From contig JBOZRQ010000054.1 of NCBI GenBank assembly GCA_050789255.1, positions 17,186 to 81,185 on the forward strand: a DNA stretch of 64,000 bases, given 5' to 3'. The position numbers were made by a program, and so were the translations under genes. This stretch comes from JBOZRQ01 sp050789255 (GTDB taxonomy: Bacteria; Bacillota; Sulfobacillia; Symbiobacteriales; Symbiobacteriaceae). The notes beneath the pieces are model-generated. The model ran no database searches. It had not been told where the DNA came from and was given only the letters and a program-made list of their open reading frames with translations. Below, piece after piece: positions 23,167-30,203 of this stretch (its first letter is position 1; each line of letters begins with the position of its first letter).

Positions 23167-24414
23167 CTAGTGCAGTCGCCGGTTGCGAATCTCGTAGAGA
23201 CGCTCCCGGCCAAAGGGCTTGCCGGAACTCCCCCACGCGGGCTTGCGGCGCCGGCGCCGAGTGAAGAAGAACAGGGCAAGCACCATACCCATCCCGAGCC
23301 ACAGAATCGATTTCTGGCCAGCGCCTGCAACCGATGCCTGAGATACCGCCACCGGCTGTGCAGCGACTAGCTCCACCCGGGCGCCGACCTTGCCGTCTTG
23401 CATCACCTGGAGCTCGCCCAGTCGGGCGCCCGCCCCCAGGGGGGCCTTCAGGCCGGGGTCAAAGACCACGGTTGTCCGAGGCGCCGGCGCCCCTACCGGC
23501 AGGGTTAACGCCAGATCCGACGCCGCCACGGCCGGCACCGTGCTGCCAGCCAGTTGTGCCGGCCCCACCAGGTCGCCCTTGCGGGCGACGAACTGGGTCT
23601 TGTAGCGCCCAAAGCCGTAGTCGAGCAACGCCATGCTGGAGGTCCACAGGCGATCCTGGGCGCCCAGCACCACAGCGATCAACTCTGTATCCCCCCGGCG
23701 GGCTGAGGCCACGTTGGTGAGGCCCGCCTCCTCGGTGAAGCCGTTCTTTACCCCGTTGGCGCCTTCATAGTAGCCCAGCAGGCGATTGTGGCTCAAGAGC
23801 TTGCGGGGCGGATTCTCCTTGAAGCCGGGAATCTCTTTCTCCTCGACCAGAATCAGCTCACGGAACGCCTTGTTTTTCATGGCGTAGCGTGCGATCAGAG
23901 CCAGGTCGTAAGCGGTGGTGTAATGCTGTTCGTTATGCAGGCCGTGGGCATTCATGAAGTGGGTCTGGGTGGCGCCAATCTCCTTGGCTTTGGCGTTCAT
24001 CCAACCGGCAAAGGCCTCCTCGGTGCCGGCCAGGTGCTCCGCGATCGCCACGGCGGCGTCGTTAGCGCTCTCCAGCATCAACGCATACAGCAGGTTCTGA
24101 AGCGTCTGCTGTTCGCCCAGATCAAGGTAGATCGTCGAACCGCCGGTCTCATAGGGTTTTGGGCCAACCGTGACCACGTCGGATAGGTTGCCCTTTTCCA
24201 GGGCCAAAATGGCGGTCATGATCTTGGTTGTGCTGGCCATGGGAAGCTGCGCCCGGCTCTGGTATTCGTACAAGACCTGGCCGGTCGTCCCATCCATGAG
24301 CAGGTAAGCCTTGGCGGGCAACGCATCAACAGGGTCCTCGGCGAAGGCGGTGGTCGGCAGCGCAAGGGCTAGGAGCAGGAAGCAGGCCACGATGATTCCC
24401 CAAAATCGGCGCAC
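23167..24414 (-). CDS. D-alanyl-D-alanine carboxypeptidase (DacF/PBP5-type)
   Basis: This is a 415-aa serine DD-peptidase. A GTG start at 24414 gives a proper signal peptide (VRRFWG, then IIVACFLLLALALP, cleavage near AFAED). The active site has S61TTK64 (MASTTKIMTAIL), S116AN118 (LESANDA), and a third box reading K223NG225 (NGVKNGFTEEAG) where KTG is usual. A C-terminal domain is followed by a membrane segment (SILWLGMGMVLALFFF) and a basic tail, so it is anchored at both synthesis and mature stages. It trims stem peptides outside the membrane, in vegetative growth or cortex formation. A TATAAT -10 lies at 24460-24455 on the minus strand. Confidence 0.92.
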   Translation of the reverse strand: MRRFWGIIVACFLLLALALPTTAFAEDPVDALPAKAYLLMDGTTGQVLYEYQSRAQLPMASTTKIMTAILALEKGNLSDVVTVGPKPYETGGSTIYLDLGEQQTLQNLLYALMLESANDAAVAIAEHLAGTEEAFAGWMNAKAKEIGATQTHFMNAHGLHNEQHYTTAYDLALIARYAMKNKAFRELILVEEKEIPGFKENPPRKLLSHNRLLGYYEGANGVKNGFTEEAGLTNVASARRGDTELIAVVLGAQDRLWTSSMALLDYGFGRYKTQFVARKGDLVGPAQLAGSTVPAVAASDLALTLPVGAPAPRTTVVFDPGLKAPLGAGARLGELQVMQDGKVGARVELVAAQPVAVSQASVAGAGQKSILWLGMGMVLALFFFTRRRRRKPAWGSSGKPFGRERLYEIRNRRLH

Positions 24415-24621
24415 TCCTGGACAACCCCCATCGCAGTTTGTCTTTATTGGAAAAATTATACACGAGATTGCTACGGGCCGTCCACGCCGGTTTCTTGGTG
24501 GATAAGGATTTCGGGCAGGAGGTCGCCCCAGCCTGCTCACGGTCGCCGGATATTTATTCGAACCGAAAGGAATCTGCTGCCGACTCCAGAACATCGATGT
24601 GAGATGTTGCTGGGAGTGAAG

Positions 24622-25191
24622 ATGTTGACCCATACGCTGCTATTACAGGGCAACCGTGTATGTGTTCGCGACTGGCGAACGGACGACCTGAGCGAGTTCG
24701 AGCGATGGAACCAGCCGGGGCACAGGTGGCACGAGACCGATGGGCCCTACTACCCCCGGGATACACCAGAGGAGCTTCAGCAGCGGATCGAACGCATTCG
24801 CAACCGCATGGAACGCCTGACTCCCGGCGCCCCGCGAGTCACGGCCGTCCTGAGCGAAACCAGCCGCTCGCCAATGATCGGGATGGTCAGCCGCTATTGG
24901 GAATGCGAACCCTGCGGGTCCATCTATGTTGGCGTCAGCATCTTCGACGACACCAAGTGGGGCCAGGGGCTGGGCACAGAGGCGCTCCGGCTCTGGACCA
25001 CCTACCTGTTCGACGCCATGGACCTGGTGCGTCTGGGTCTTCAGACCTGGTCCGGCAACCTCGGTATGGTAAAGAGCGCCGCCAAGGCCGGATACCGCGA
25101 GGAAGGGCGCCTCCGCATGGCCCGAGTTGTGAACGGGGAGTATTACGACAGCATCATCATGGGCGTACTCAAATCAGAGTGGATGAGATAG
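24622..25191 (+). CDS. GNAT-family N-acetyltransferase (RimJ/RimL-like)
   Basis: This is a 189-aa acyl-CoA-dependent N-acetyltransferase. It shows the opening LLLQGNRVCVRDWRTDDLSE, the acetyl-CoA loop region KWGQGLGTEALRLW (the Q/RxxGxG/A motif appears as GQGLGTEA), and the closing strand/helix LGLQTWSGNLGMVKSAAKAG and YREEGRLR, typical of the RimJ/RimL/SpeG branch. GGGAG sits five bases before ATG 24622; an upstream ATG at 24604 is possible. It is transcribed alone and ends in a strong terminator. The substrate may be a protein N-terminus, polyamine or antibiotic. Confidence 0.9.
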   Translation: MLTHTLLLQGNRVCVRDWRTDDLSEFERWNQPGHRWHETDGPYYPRDTPEELQQRIERIRNRMERLTPGAPRVTAVLSETSRSPMIGMVSRYWECEPCGSIYVGVSIFDDTKWGQGLGTEALRLWTTYLFDAMDLVRLGLQTWSGNLGMVKSAAKAGYREEGRLRMARVVNGEYYDSIIMGVLKSEWMR

Positions 25192-25230
25192 CGGGCAACC
25201 CGTGTGGGCTGCCCGCTATCCTTTTCTTTA
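25187..25230 (+). terminator. Intrinsic terminator after the GNAT gene
   Basis: GATAGCGGGC (25187-25196) pairs with GCCCGCTATC (25211-25220), followed by CTTTTCTTTA. The stem begins inside the last codons of the gene and also faces the convergent thiT end. Confidence 0.8.
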
Positions 25231-25770
25231 TGCAGCGTTCTGATTCACGGTGGGCGGAAGGGCACGGCGCAGGGCCGGGAGCAGAACCATCATCAGAACG
25301 GCGCTGATGACCAGCTCAGGCAACATGTAGGAGCCGTTGTAGGAGATCGAGTAGATCCAGGGATTCTGATCACCGGCGTACTCCGCAAAGAAGATGGCGC
25401 CGGCGATCACATGGGCGACCATGCGGCCGAGGATCGCCAGGGAACCGGCCCAGGCGCCGGCCCACTCCTTCATGCCGGCAGCGAGGCCCGCCAGGCCGAG
25501 CATGCCGAAGGCCACAGGGTAGTCCAGCAGCACCTGCACCGGGTGAACGCTGAAGGGCTCGAGGATGAAGTTCAGGATACCAGCCAACACGCCGGCGATC
25601 ACGCCCCAGCGAGTGCCGTGGCGCAGGCCGACTAGCAGGATCGGCACCATGCTGCCGGCGGTAACGCTTCCTCCCTGCGGCAGCGAGAACAGCTTGATGT
25701 TGGACAGGGCGACAGAAAGACCGATCATAACAGCGGTTTCTACAAGGGCAAGCAGACGGCTCCGGTTCAT
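25228..25770 (-). CDS. thiT: ThiT, thiamine-specific S component of an ECF transporter
   Basis: This 180-aa membrane protein has six hydrophobic segments. ThiT-specific stretches are clear: ALSNIKLFSLPQGGSVT, EPFSVHPVQVLLDYPVAFG and the late block FFAEYAGDQNPWIYSISYNG, which carries the aromatic and acidic residues that bind thiamine in this family. ATG 25770 follows AGGGGGT at nine bases; the frame is open further upstream, but that part lies in the riboswitch leader. It delivers thiamine to a shared EcfAAT module, which is not in the window. A TPP riboswitch with its terminator precedes the gene, confirming the substrate assignment. Confidence 0.95.
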   Translation of the reverse strand: MNRSRLLALVETAVMIGLSVALSNIKLFSLPQGGSVTAGSMVPILLVGLRHGTRWGVIAGVLAGILNFILEPFSVHPVQVLLDYPVAFGMLGLAGLAAGMKEWAGAWAGSLAILGRMVAHVIAGAIFFAEYAGDQNPWIYSISYNGSYMLPELVISAVLMMVLLPALRRALPPTVNQNAA

Positions 25771-25802
25771 ATGCACATACCCCCTGGCGAAAATCCACAC
25801 AG

Positions 25803-25840
25803 ACAAAGCAAAAAGCACCGAAGCCCGGAGGCTGCGGTGC
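25803..25840 (-). terminator. Expression-platform terminator of the TPP riboswitch
   Basis: On the minus strand GCACCG-CAGCC pairs with GGCTT-CGGTGC (25840-25815), followed by TTTTTGCTTTG. It stands between the aptamer and thiT and should form when TPP is bound. Confidence 0.85.
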
Positions 25841-25860
25841 CGTTGTGGCGTTCGCAGGTC

Positions 25861-25950
25861 CACGCTTCCCTCCGCCGGTATTACCCGGATCAGGTGTAAG
25901 GGTCCCGGGCATGTTCCCGGTTCTCAGCCGCTTTCGGCGGCTCCCCTAGC
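25861..25950 (-). ncRNA. TPP (THI-box) riboswitch
   Basis: Read on the minus strand, the conserved aptamer elements appear in order: GGGGAGCC, a variable hairpin, GGCTGAGA, an optional stem, GACCCTTACACCTGATCCGG, then GTAATACCGGCGGAGGGAAG. This is an unmistakable thiamine pyrophosphate aptamer. It precedes a terminator and the thiT gene, so high TPP should switch transcription off. Confidence 0.97.
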
Positions 25951-26083
25951 GGTGTGTTCGCTTGTTGTGTGCTCGTCCTCATTATATGACCGCGCCCAGA
26001 GAAAATGCAATCCTAGCATAGGCGGCTATCTCTGGTGGCACTGTATGAATGGAAGTTGTCTGTCTTGGGAAAGGAGCCGTTCC

Positions 26084-26764
26084 ATGGCAAAACGGTTAAC
26101 AGCCGGGTGTCTCTTGCTTCTGCTCCTCATCTCCCTCTTCCCCTGGCACGCGCAGGCGCAATCGCGCGCCACCCTGCGCTGGGGCAGCACGGGCAGCGAC
26201 GTGCGTTTTGCTCAGCAGCGATTGAAGGCCTGGGGCTACTACCGGGGCGCCGTCGATGGCGTCTACGGACCGCTGATGTACGCCGCCGTCATCCGCATCC
26301 AGCGTAAGTATGGCTTGACGCAGGACGGCGTGGTCGGGCCGTCTACGTGGGCTCTCCTGGGTGAGACTGTAGCCCGGGCGCCCAGTGGCGGGGGGGCGAG
26401 CGGCGTCACCCGGGTCGACGATCTGACCCTGCTCGCCATGGTGACCTCCGCAGAGGCCAGGGGTGAGCCCTACGAAGGGCAGGTGGCCGTAGCTGCGGTG
26501 ATTCTGAACCGGGTCCGGGACCCTCGCTTCCCCAATACCCTGGCTGGGGTGGTCTATCAGGCACACGCCTTCGAGTCGGTCTCCAACGGCCAGATCTATG
26601 TGCCTGTCGCCGCCAGCGCCCGGCGGGCCGCCCGTGATGCCATGAACGGCTGGGATCCCACTGGCGGCTCCGTATTCTTCTGGAACCCGTCGAAGGCTGT
26701 GAGCAAGTGGATCTGGTCGCGGCCCGTTATCCGGCGGATTGGCAACCACGTCTTTGCGAAGTAA
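26084..26764 (+). CDS. sleB: Spore cortex-lytic enzyme SleB
   Basis: This 226-aa protein has a signal peptide (MAKRLTAGCLLLLLLISLFP, cleavage near AQAQS). Next come an N-terminal peptidoglycan-binding domain (RWGSTGSDVRFAQQRLKAWG and KYGLTQDGVVGPSTWALLG) and a C-terminal Hydrolase_2 lytic transglycosylase domain (LLAMVTSAEARGEPYEGQVA with the catalytic Glu, VAAVILNRV, and the ending SKWIWSRPVIRRIGNHVFAK). ATG 26084 follows AAAGGAG at eight bases. In spores it degrades muramic-lactam cortex during germination and depends on YpeB, encoded 13 bases downstream. Order and spacing are those of sporulating Bacilli and Clostridia. Confidence 0.95.
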   Translation: MAKRLTAGCLLLLLLISLFPWHAQAQSRATLRWGSTGSDVRFAQQRLKAWGYYRGAVDGVYGPLMYAAVIRIQRKYGLTQDGVVGPSTWALLGETVARAPSGGGASGVTRVDDLTLLAMVTSAEARGEPYEGQVAVAAVILNRVRDPRFPNTLAGVVYQAHAFESVSNGQIYVPVAASARRAARDAMNGWDPTGGSVFFWNPSKAVSKWIWSRPVIRRIGNHVFAK

Positions 26765-26777
26765 GGGGGGTAAGTCC

Positions 26778-28178
26778 ATGCGGAGAGCCTACTGGATGGT
26801 CCCGGCAGGCGTCGTGGCAGCCGTGGCGCTGGCACTGTGGGCCAGCTGGACGTGGCGCCTGAACGGCGAGGCCCGCGCCCTGGCCTTCCAGCTGGAGGCC
26901 GAGCGCCAGCGGAACTTTGCCAACATGGCCTACCACGTGGAGCAGATCCAGTCCTTGCTCGGCAAAGGGCTGGCGGCGGGCAGCGTCCGCCAGAACATGC
27001 GCTACATGGGCGACGTCCATCACCATGCGCAGATGGCGGTCAGCAGCTTCACGGCGCTCCCCCTCCCCGCCGAGGTGCAGGCGACCACCGGGAAGTTCCT
27101 CCAGCAGGTCGGCGACCTGGCGCTCTCGACCCTGCGGAACGAGGCGGCCGGCCGGGACCTGGACGCCCGCGGCCGCGCTGAGCTCGCCCGCCTGAAGGGT
27201 GAGTCCCAGCAGCTGAGCGCCCAGCTGCAAGTGATCGCCGCCTCCTACGGGGAGGGGCGGCACCGCTGGGCCCCGGCGCCGCAGTTCAGCTGGGCTGCCC
27301 TCCTCGGGCGGGCGCCCCTCACGCCCGCCAAGCCGGGCGACACCCAGGCGCAGGCTCCGGCGAGCATGGTGGCAGGCGGCTGGGAGCAGGTTGGAGTCTC
27401 CATGGAGAAGCTCCCGGTCCTCCTCTACGACGGCCCGTTCTCGGACCACGTCGACAAACGGACACCCGCCATGTCGGGCGCCCCCGTCAGCCAAGAGGAG
27501 GCCGTCGGGCGAATCACCCGCTTTGTGCCGAATGCCGCCCAGGTTGGCGTTCTGGGTGTAAGCGAGGTGCAGAACAACCTGCCCGCGTGGTCGTTTCAGC
27601 TCGGCCCCGCCGGCGGAGCATACACCGCCACGGTCGACATTACCAAGAACGGCGGGCATCTCCTGCAATACCTCAACAGCCGCCTGACCGGCCAGGCCGT
27701 CATCAACCTGGACCGGGCAAAGGCTCTGGGGCTGCAATACCTGGCGCAGGTCGGTTACTCAGGCATGGCCGCAACCTATGGCCAGGTGGCAGAAGGCGCC
27801 GCGACGATCGCTTACGCCTATGAGGAGAGCGGCATCATGGTCTACCCGGACCAGATAAAGCTCAAAGTAGCCCTCGACACCGGAGAGATCCTGGCCGTCG
27901 ACACCCGCCAGTACTTAATGAGCCACCACCAGCGCACGCTGGGCACCCCGTCCATCAGCGCCGCCATGGCCGAAGCCCAGGTCAACCCCGACCTGACGAT
28001 CCAGCGAGTCCGCCTGGCAGTCATCCCCAACCAATCCGGCACCGGCGAAATCCTCACCTACGAATTCCTGACGAACCTGGGCAACGACACCTACCTGGTC
28101 TACATCAACGCCAACACCGGTTCGGAGGAACAAATCCTGCAGCAAGTCAACACCGACGGAGGCACCTTCGCGCTCTAA
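26778..28178 (+). CDS. ypeB: Germination protein YpeB
   Basis: This 466-aa protein has one N-terminal membrane anchor (AGVVAAVALALWASW) and an extracytoplasmic body. The N-terminal half is helical (LEAERQRNFANMAYHVEQIQ, AELARLKGESQQLSAQLQVI). The C-terminal half has PepSY-like repeats (VSQEEAVGRITRFVPN, INLDRAKALGLQYLAQVGYS, DTGEILAVDTRQYLM). This is the YpeB architecture; the protein holds SleB stable and inactive in the dormant spore. ATG 26778 follows AAGGGGGG. It is co-transcribed with sleB; no terminator immediately follows, so read-through into the structured element downstream is possible. Confidence 0.95.
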   Translation: MRRAYWMVPAGVVAAVALALWASWTWRLNGEARALAFQLEAERQRNFANMAYHVEQIQSLLGKGLAAGSVRQNMRYMGDVHHHAQMAVSSFTALPLPAEVQATTGKFLQQVGDLALSTLRNEAAGRDLDARGRAELARLKGESQQLSAQLQVIAASYGEGRHRWAPAPQFSWAALLGRAPLTPAKPGDTQAQAPASMVAGGWEQVGVSMEKLPVLLYDGPFSDHVDKRTPAMSGAPVSQEEAVGRITRFVPNAAQVGVLGVSEVQNNLPAWSFQLGPAGGAYTATVDITKNGGHLLQYLNSRLTGQAVINLDRAKALGLQYLAQVGYSGMAATYGQVAEGAATIAYAYEESGIMVYPDQIKLKVALDTGEILAVDTRQYLMSHHQRTLGTPSISAAMAEAQVNPDLTIQRVRLAVIPNQSGTGEILTYEFLTNLGNDTYLVYINANTGSEEQILQQVNTDGGTFAL

Positions 28179-28232
28179 GGCGCCAAAATATAAGATCGCC
28201 TGGAAGGGCGGCCAGGCAAACCGCAACCGGCA

Positions 28233-28480
28233 GCCGACGCATAAGGGACGCCCGCGGCATCCATCGGCGACCTACAAAGCGGCGCCCGATGGAGACGTAC
28301 CCGCGGAGGCGGCCGAGGGAGGAAACTCCGGGATTTCGTCCGACTACCACGTTGATAATTCAGGGTCGGACAAATCACGGAGTTTCCGACCGAGCAAGGA
28401 CGTTGGCGCCGACCCGCCCACCGGGCGCCGCGTCATTCCTGCTACGGAGCCGATGAAGCAGCGGCTCCCTTATGCGCCGG
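28233..28480 (+). ncRNA. Candidate structured RNA element, copy 1
   Basis: The stretch contains no convincing ORF. An outer 10-bp helix (CGCATAAGGG at 28238-28247 with CCCTTATGCG at 28467-28476) encloses an inner 10-bp helix (GCGGCGCCCG at 28279-28288 with CGGGCGCCGC at 28422-28431). Unpaired stretches next to these (TCGGCGACCTACAAA; TCATTCCTGCTACGGAGC) match the second copy at 42494-42714 almost base for base, while the interior arms differ. Conserved helices with conserved single strands and variable arms are what a functional RNA looks like. It lies after ypeB, and a hairpin at 28504-28545 follows. Both copies point the same way. I do not recognise an Rfam class. Confidence 0.55.
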
Positions 28481-28503
28481 GTGCCTGACGAAGAGGGAAA
28501 GCA

Positions 28504-28545
28504 AATGACCGCCCCCCGAAGAAGAGGGCGGTCATTATATTCGCC
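28504..28545. terminator. Strong hairpin terminator after structured element copy 1
   Basis: AATGACCGCCC (28504-28514) pairs over 11 bp with GGGCGGTCATT (28526-28536). On the plus strand ATATTC follows; on the minus strand TTGCTTTCCC follows. It could end the plus-strand element or a transcript coming from the small gene at 28861. Confidence 0.7.
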
Positions 28546-28675
28546 GTTCACCCGGTCGGCCCACTGGGTACGAATCGAAGTCCAGCGCCCGTCCGCAGAC
28601 TGTGGCATCCTCTCCGAAGTCGCTGTGCGCCAGGGCCGGGCTTGATGCATCATATGGGCACCAGGCCGCATTCCG

Positions 28676-28861
28676 TTACCGCCGTCTTGCTCCCTGGCGT
28701 CCCCTGCTGTGCGTCTGGGTCTCCAGCTCTCTGATCTTGTCAGCAGAAAGGCCGTAGGCCTCCAGGTTGTTCGGGTCGATCCCGATCTCGCTGGCCACCT
28801 CCTGGCCGAAACGCTGCAGATCGAACCCCCGCGCAGTTGGCTTCGCCGTTTGCTCTGCCAC
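28676..28861 (-). CDS. Small protein resembling alpha/beta-type small acid-soluble spore proteins
   Basis: GTG 28861 follows AGGAGGTG at seven bases and opens a 61-aa chain. The segment FGQEVASEIGIDPNN matches the conserved GPR-protease cleavage region of alpha/beta-type SASPs (xYEVASEIGV type). The C-terminal DNA-binding half of SASPs (GSVGGxMVKRMI) is not present; instead there is SADKIRELETQTHSRGRQG and a basic tail ARRR. It may be a divergent or truncated SASP, or an unrelated small helical protein with a chance match. Spore-related neighbours sleB and ypeB lie 500 bases away. Confidence 0.5.
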   Translation of the reverse strand: MAEQTAKPTARGFDLQRFGQEVASEIGIDPNNLEAYGLSADKIRELETQTHSRGRQGARRR

Positions 28862-28977
28862 GTTCGTACACCTCCTGCATGGGTTACGCTAGTAGTCTGT
28901 CCATGAAGGTAACCTTTATGACCGATTCCGGTCTACCAAGTTGAGGGGATTTTTCGACGGGAATCACTTGAACAATA

Positions 28978-29006
28978 TTGACATGAGTTAGGTACAGAAC
29001 TACAAT
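28978..29006 (+). promoter_or_regulatory. Near-consensus promoter without a downstream ORF
   Basis: TTGACA (28978-28983), a 17-base spacer and TACAAT (29001-29006) make a strong vegetative promoter in an AT-rich stretch. The next 200 bases hold no plausible gene on this strand. Confidence 0.55.
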
Positions 29007-29012
29007 AAAGCC

Positions 29013-29208
29013 ATCCCCACCGGTTGTGAAAGTGTTCACATTCCATGAACGCATACCCATCATAACTGGCGGGCATACACGAAGTCTCCTTAATCCCCAC
29101 CCCACCGCGTGATGCGGCCGGGGAGACCGTCCCCCCATGCGGTCTCCCCACAGAACCTCACCCCATACCCCTAAGCAAGAAACCTCCTTCCCCAGGGAGG
29201 TTTCTTGC
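29013..29208 (+). ncRNA. Possible small RNA of about 195 nt
   Basis: This is inferred only from a strong promoter at 28978-29006, absence of a supported ORF, and a string of hairpins: GTGAAAGTGTTCAC (29027-29040), CCGCGTGATGCGG (29105-29117), GGGGAGACCG/CGGTCTCCCC (29120-29149) and the terminal stem at 29175-29208. No homology is recognised. A 6S-type single long hairpin is not evident. Confidence 0.3.
29175..29208. terminator. Hairpin shared by the possible small RNA and the convergent membrane-protein gene
   Basis: GCAAGAAACCTCC (29175-29187) pairs over 13 bp with GGAGGTTTCTTGC (29196-29208). T-runs are poor on both sides. It lies four bases from the stop of the minus-strand gene. Confidence 0.5.
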
Positions 29209-29211
29209 GTT

Positions 29212-29619
29212 CTACCGGTCCGCTCGACGCTGGCGGTACTTATCGACCGCAACGCGGGCAGCCTGACCGAACAGAACGCCCGGAATGGCCCGAAACAGAC
29301 CTTCCACAAGCAACCGCCACACACCGGGACCTACAATATAGAGAACCAGGCCGTTAACGGCACCAATGGTCGTCGACCAGAATGCGTTGGCGTGCCAAAC
29401 AGTAATCGCCAGGATTGGGACTGCAAGCAGGGCGAGGGCCATCACAATAACCGACCACCGGGCGGGCAGTTTGCGGGGCAAGGGCGATGAGCCCACGGAG
29501 CCGAGCTCCCTGGCGTCGGCCAGTTGCAGTTGCAGGTCCTGCAGATCGTCCCGCAGTTTTCGATTTTCGGCCTGCAGGGCTTCCACAGCGGCCTCCAGCT
29601 TCGCCAGTCGGCTCTCCAA
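29212..29619 (-). CDS. Small coiled-coil membrane protein (135 aa)
   Basis: The likely start is TTG 29619, six bases after AAAGGGGAG. The frame stays open to 30012, but that part overlaps another gene and looks like noise. Residues 1-40 form a clear coiled coil (ESRLAKLEAAVEALQAENRK). A cytoplasmic linker follows, then two membrane segments (SVIVMALALLAVPILAITVW and IGAVNGLVLYIVGPGVWRLL), and the basic tail VDKYRQRRADR. Nothing indicates an enzyme. Similar small anchors serve as scaffolds, but I do not recognise the family. Confidence 0.6.
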   Translation of the reverse strand: MESRLAKLEAAVEALQAENRKLRDDLQDLQLQLADARELGSVGSSPLPRKLPARWSVIVMALALLAVPILAITVWHANAFWSTTIGAVNGLVLYIVGPGVWRLLVEGLFRAIPGVLFGQAARVAVDKYRQRRADR

Positions 29620-29779
29620 CAAACTCTCCCCTTTACGGCTCTTGAACGTCGCTTTAACATTCGAGAAGGTATTCGCTCTTCCTGCCCACAAAGTATGCAC
29701 CAATAATAACCTTTCGGTCAGGAAACGCGAACCTTTTGTACTAGTCATCTCGTCTTTATGGCAGGCGACCATAAACAGT

Positions 29780-29815
29780 GAGAGGACCGTACAGCGTACG
29801 GCCCTCCCTTTTTTC
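29780..29815 (+). terminator. Plus-strand intrinsic terminator with no assigned gene
   Basis: GAGAGGACCGTAC (29780-29792) pairs with GTACGGCCCTCCC (29796-29808) with wobble and mismatch in the lower stem, followed by TTTTTTC. It reads on the plus strand, opposite both neighbouring genes, so it may end an unrecognised short transcript. Confidence 0.5.
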
Positions 29816-29969
29816 AGGTCACCCGGACCCAACGGGTCTCCTGGCCGGTCTGAGGGCAGACGCCGAAGCACTCGCCATCGGCGTAGTATTGTTTGGCCCC
29901 GGCCTCGGAAACATAGGTACCGTCCCTTTTGCAGCTTTCGCCAGTGCAGCCTCTGGGCTGTTCGGTCAT
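29814..29969 (-). CDS. Small four-cysteine protein (51 aa)
   Basis: ATG 29969 follows GGAGGTG at seven bases. The product, MTEQPRGCTGESCKRDGTYV ... ending ETRWVRVT, has Cys8, Cys13, Cys34 and Cys38 around a DGTYVSEAG/KQYYADGECF core, so a small zinc-binding or disulfide-bonded fold is likely. It resembles short YjzC-like proteins in having a DGTYVS-type turn, but this is weak. It is transcribed towards the coiled-coil gene, with a hairpin between. Confidence 0.6.
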   Translation of the reverse strand: MTEQPRGCTGESCKRDGTYVSEAGAKQYYADGECFGVCPQTGQETRWVRVT

Positions 29970-30203
29970 CTGATTGCACCTCCGCCGTTAGGATGCACGG
30001 CAACCGAATCATTCACACCACTTATACTTACGAAACACGCAAGTTGTGTTTTCTTCTACCAAACCTTATTGACTGCAGTAAAACAAAATGATACCTTGGG
30101 TTTAGCCCCAGAAAACGAAGTTACTTGATACATAACTCCTATTGTGCAAGGGAGAGGCAACTTTGGCCGCTAGGCGGCGTTGCCGGTACTAGGAGGGGAA
30201 CAT

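Noticed and set aside
28233..28480. Group II intron remnant, tRNA-like or IS end for the structured element
   Set aside because: No domain V signature, no reverse transcriptase or transposase remnant, no cloverleaf, and no target-site duplication could be seen around either copy.
29013..29208. 6S RNA
   Set aside because: A single long imperfect hairpin with a large central bubble could not be drawn; several separate short hairpins are seen instead.
29620..30012. N-terminal extension of the coiled-coil membrane protein (to 266 aa)
   Set aside because: It covers the small four-cysteine gene and a hairpin and reads as random basic sequence; a TTG with a good ribosome binding site at 29619 is a better start.
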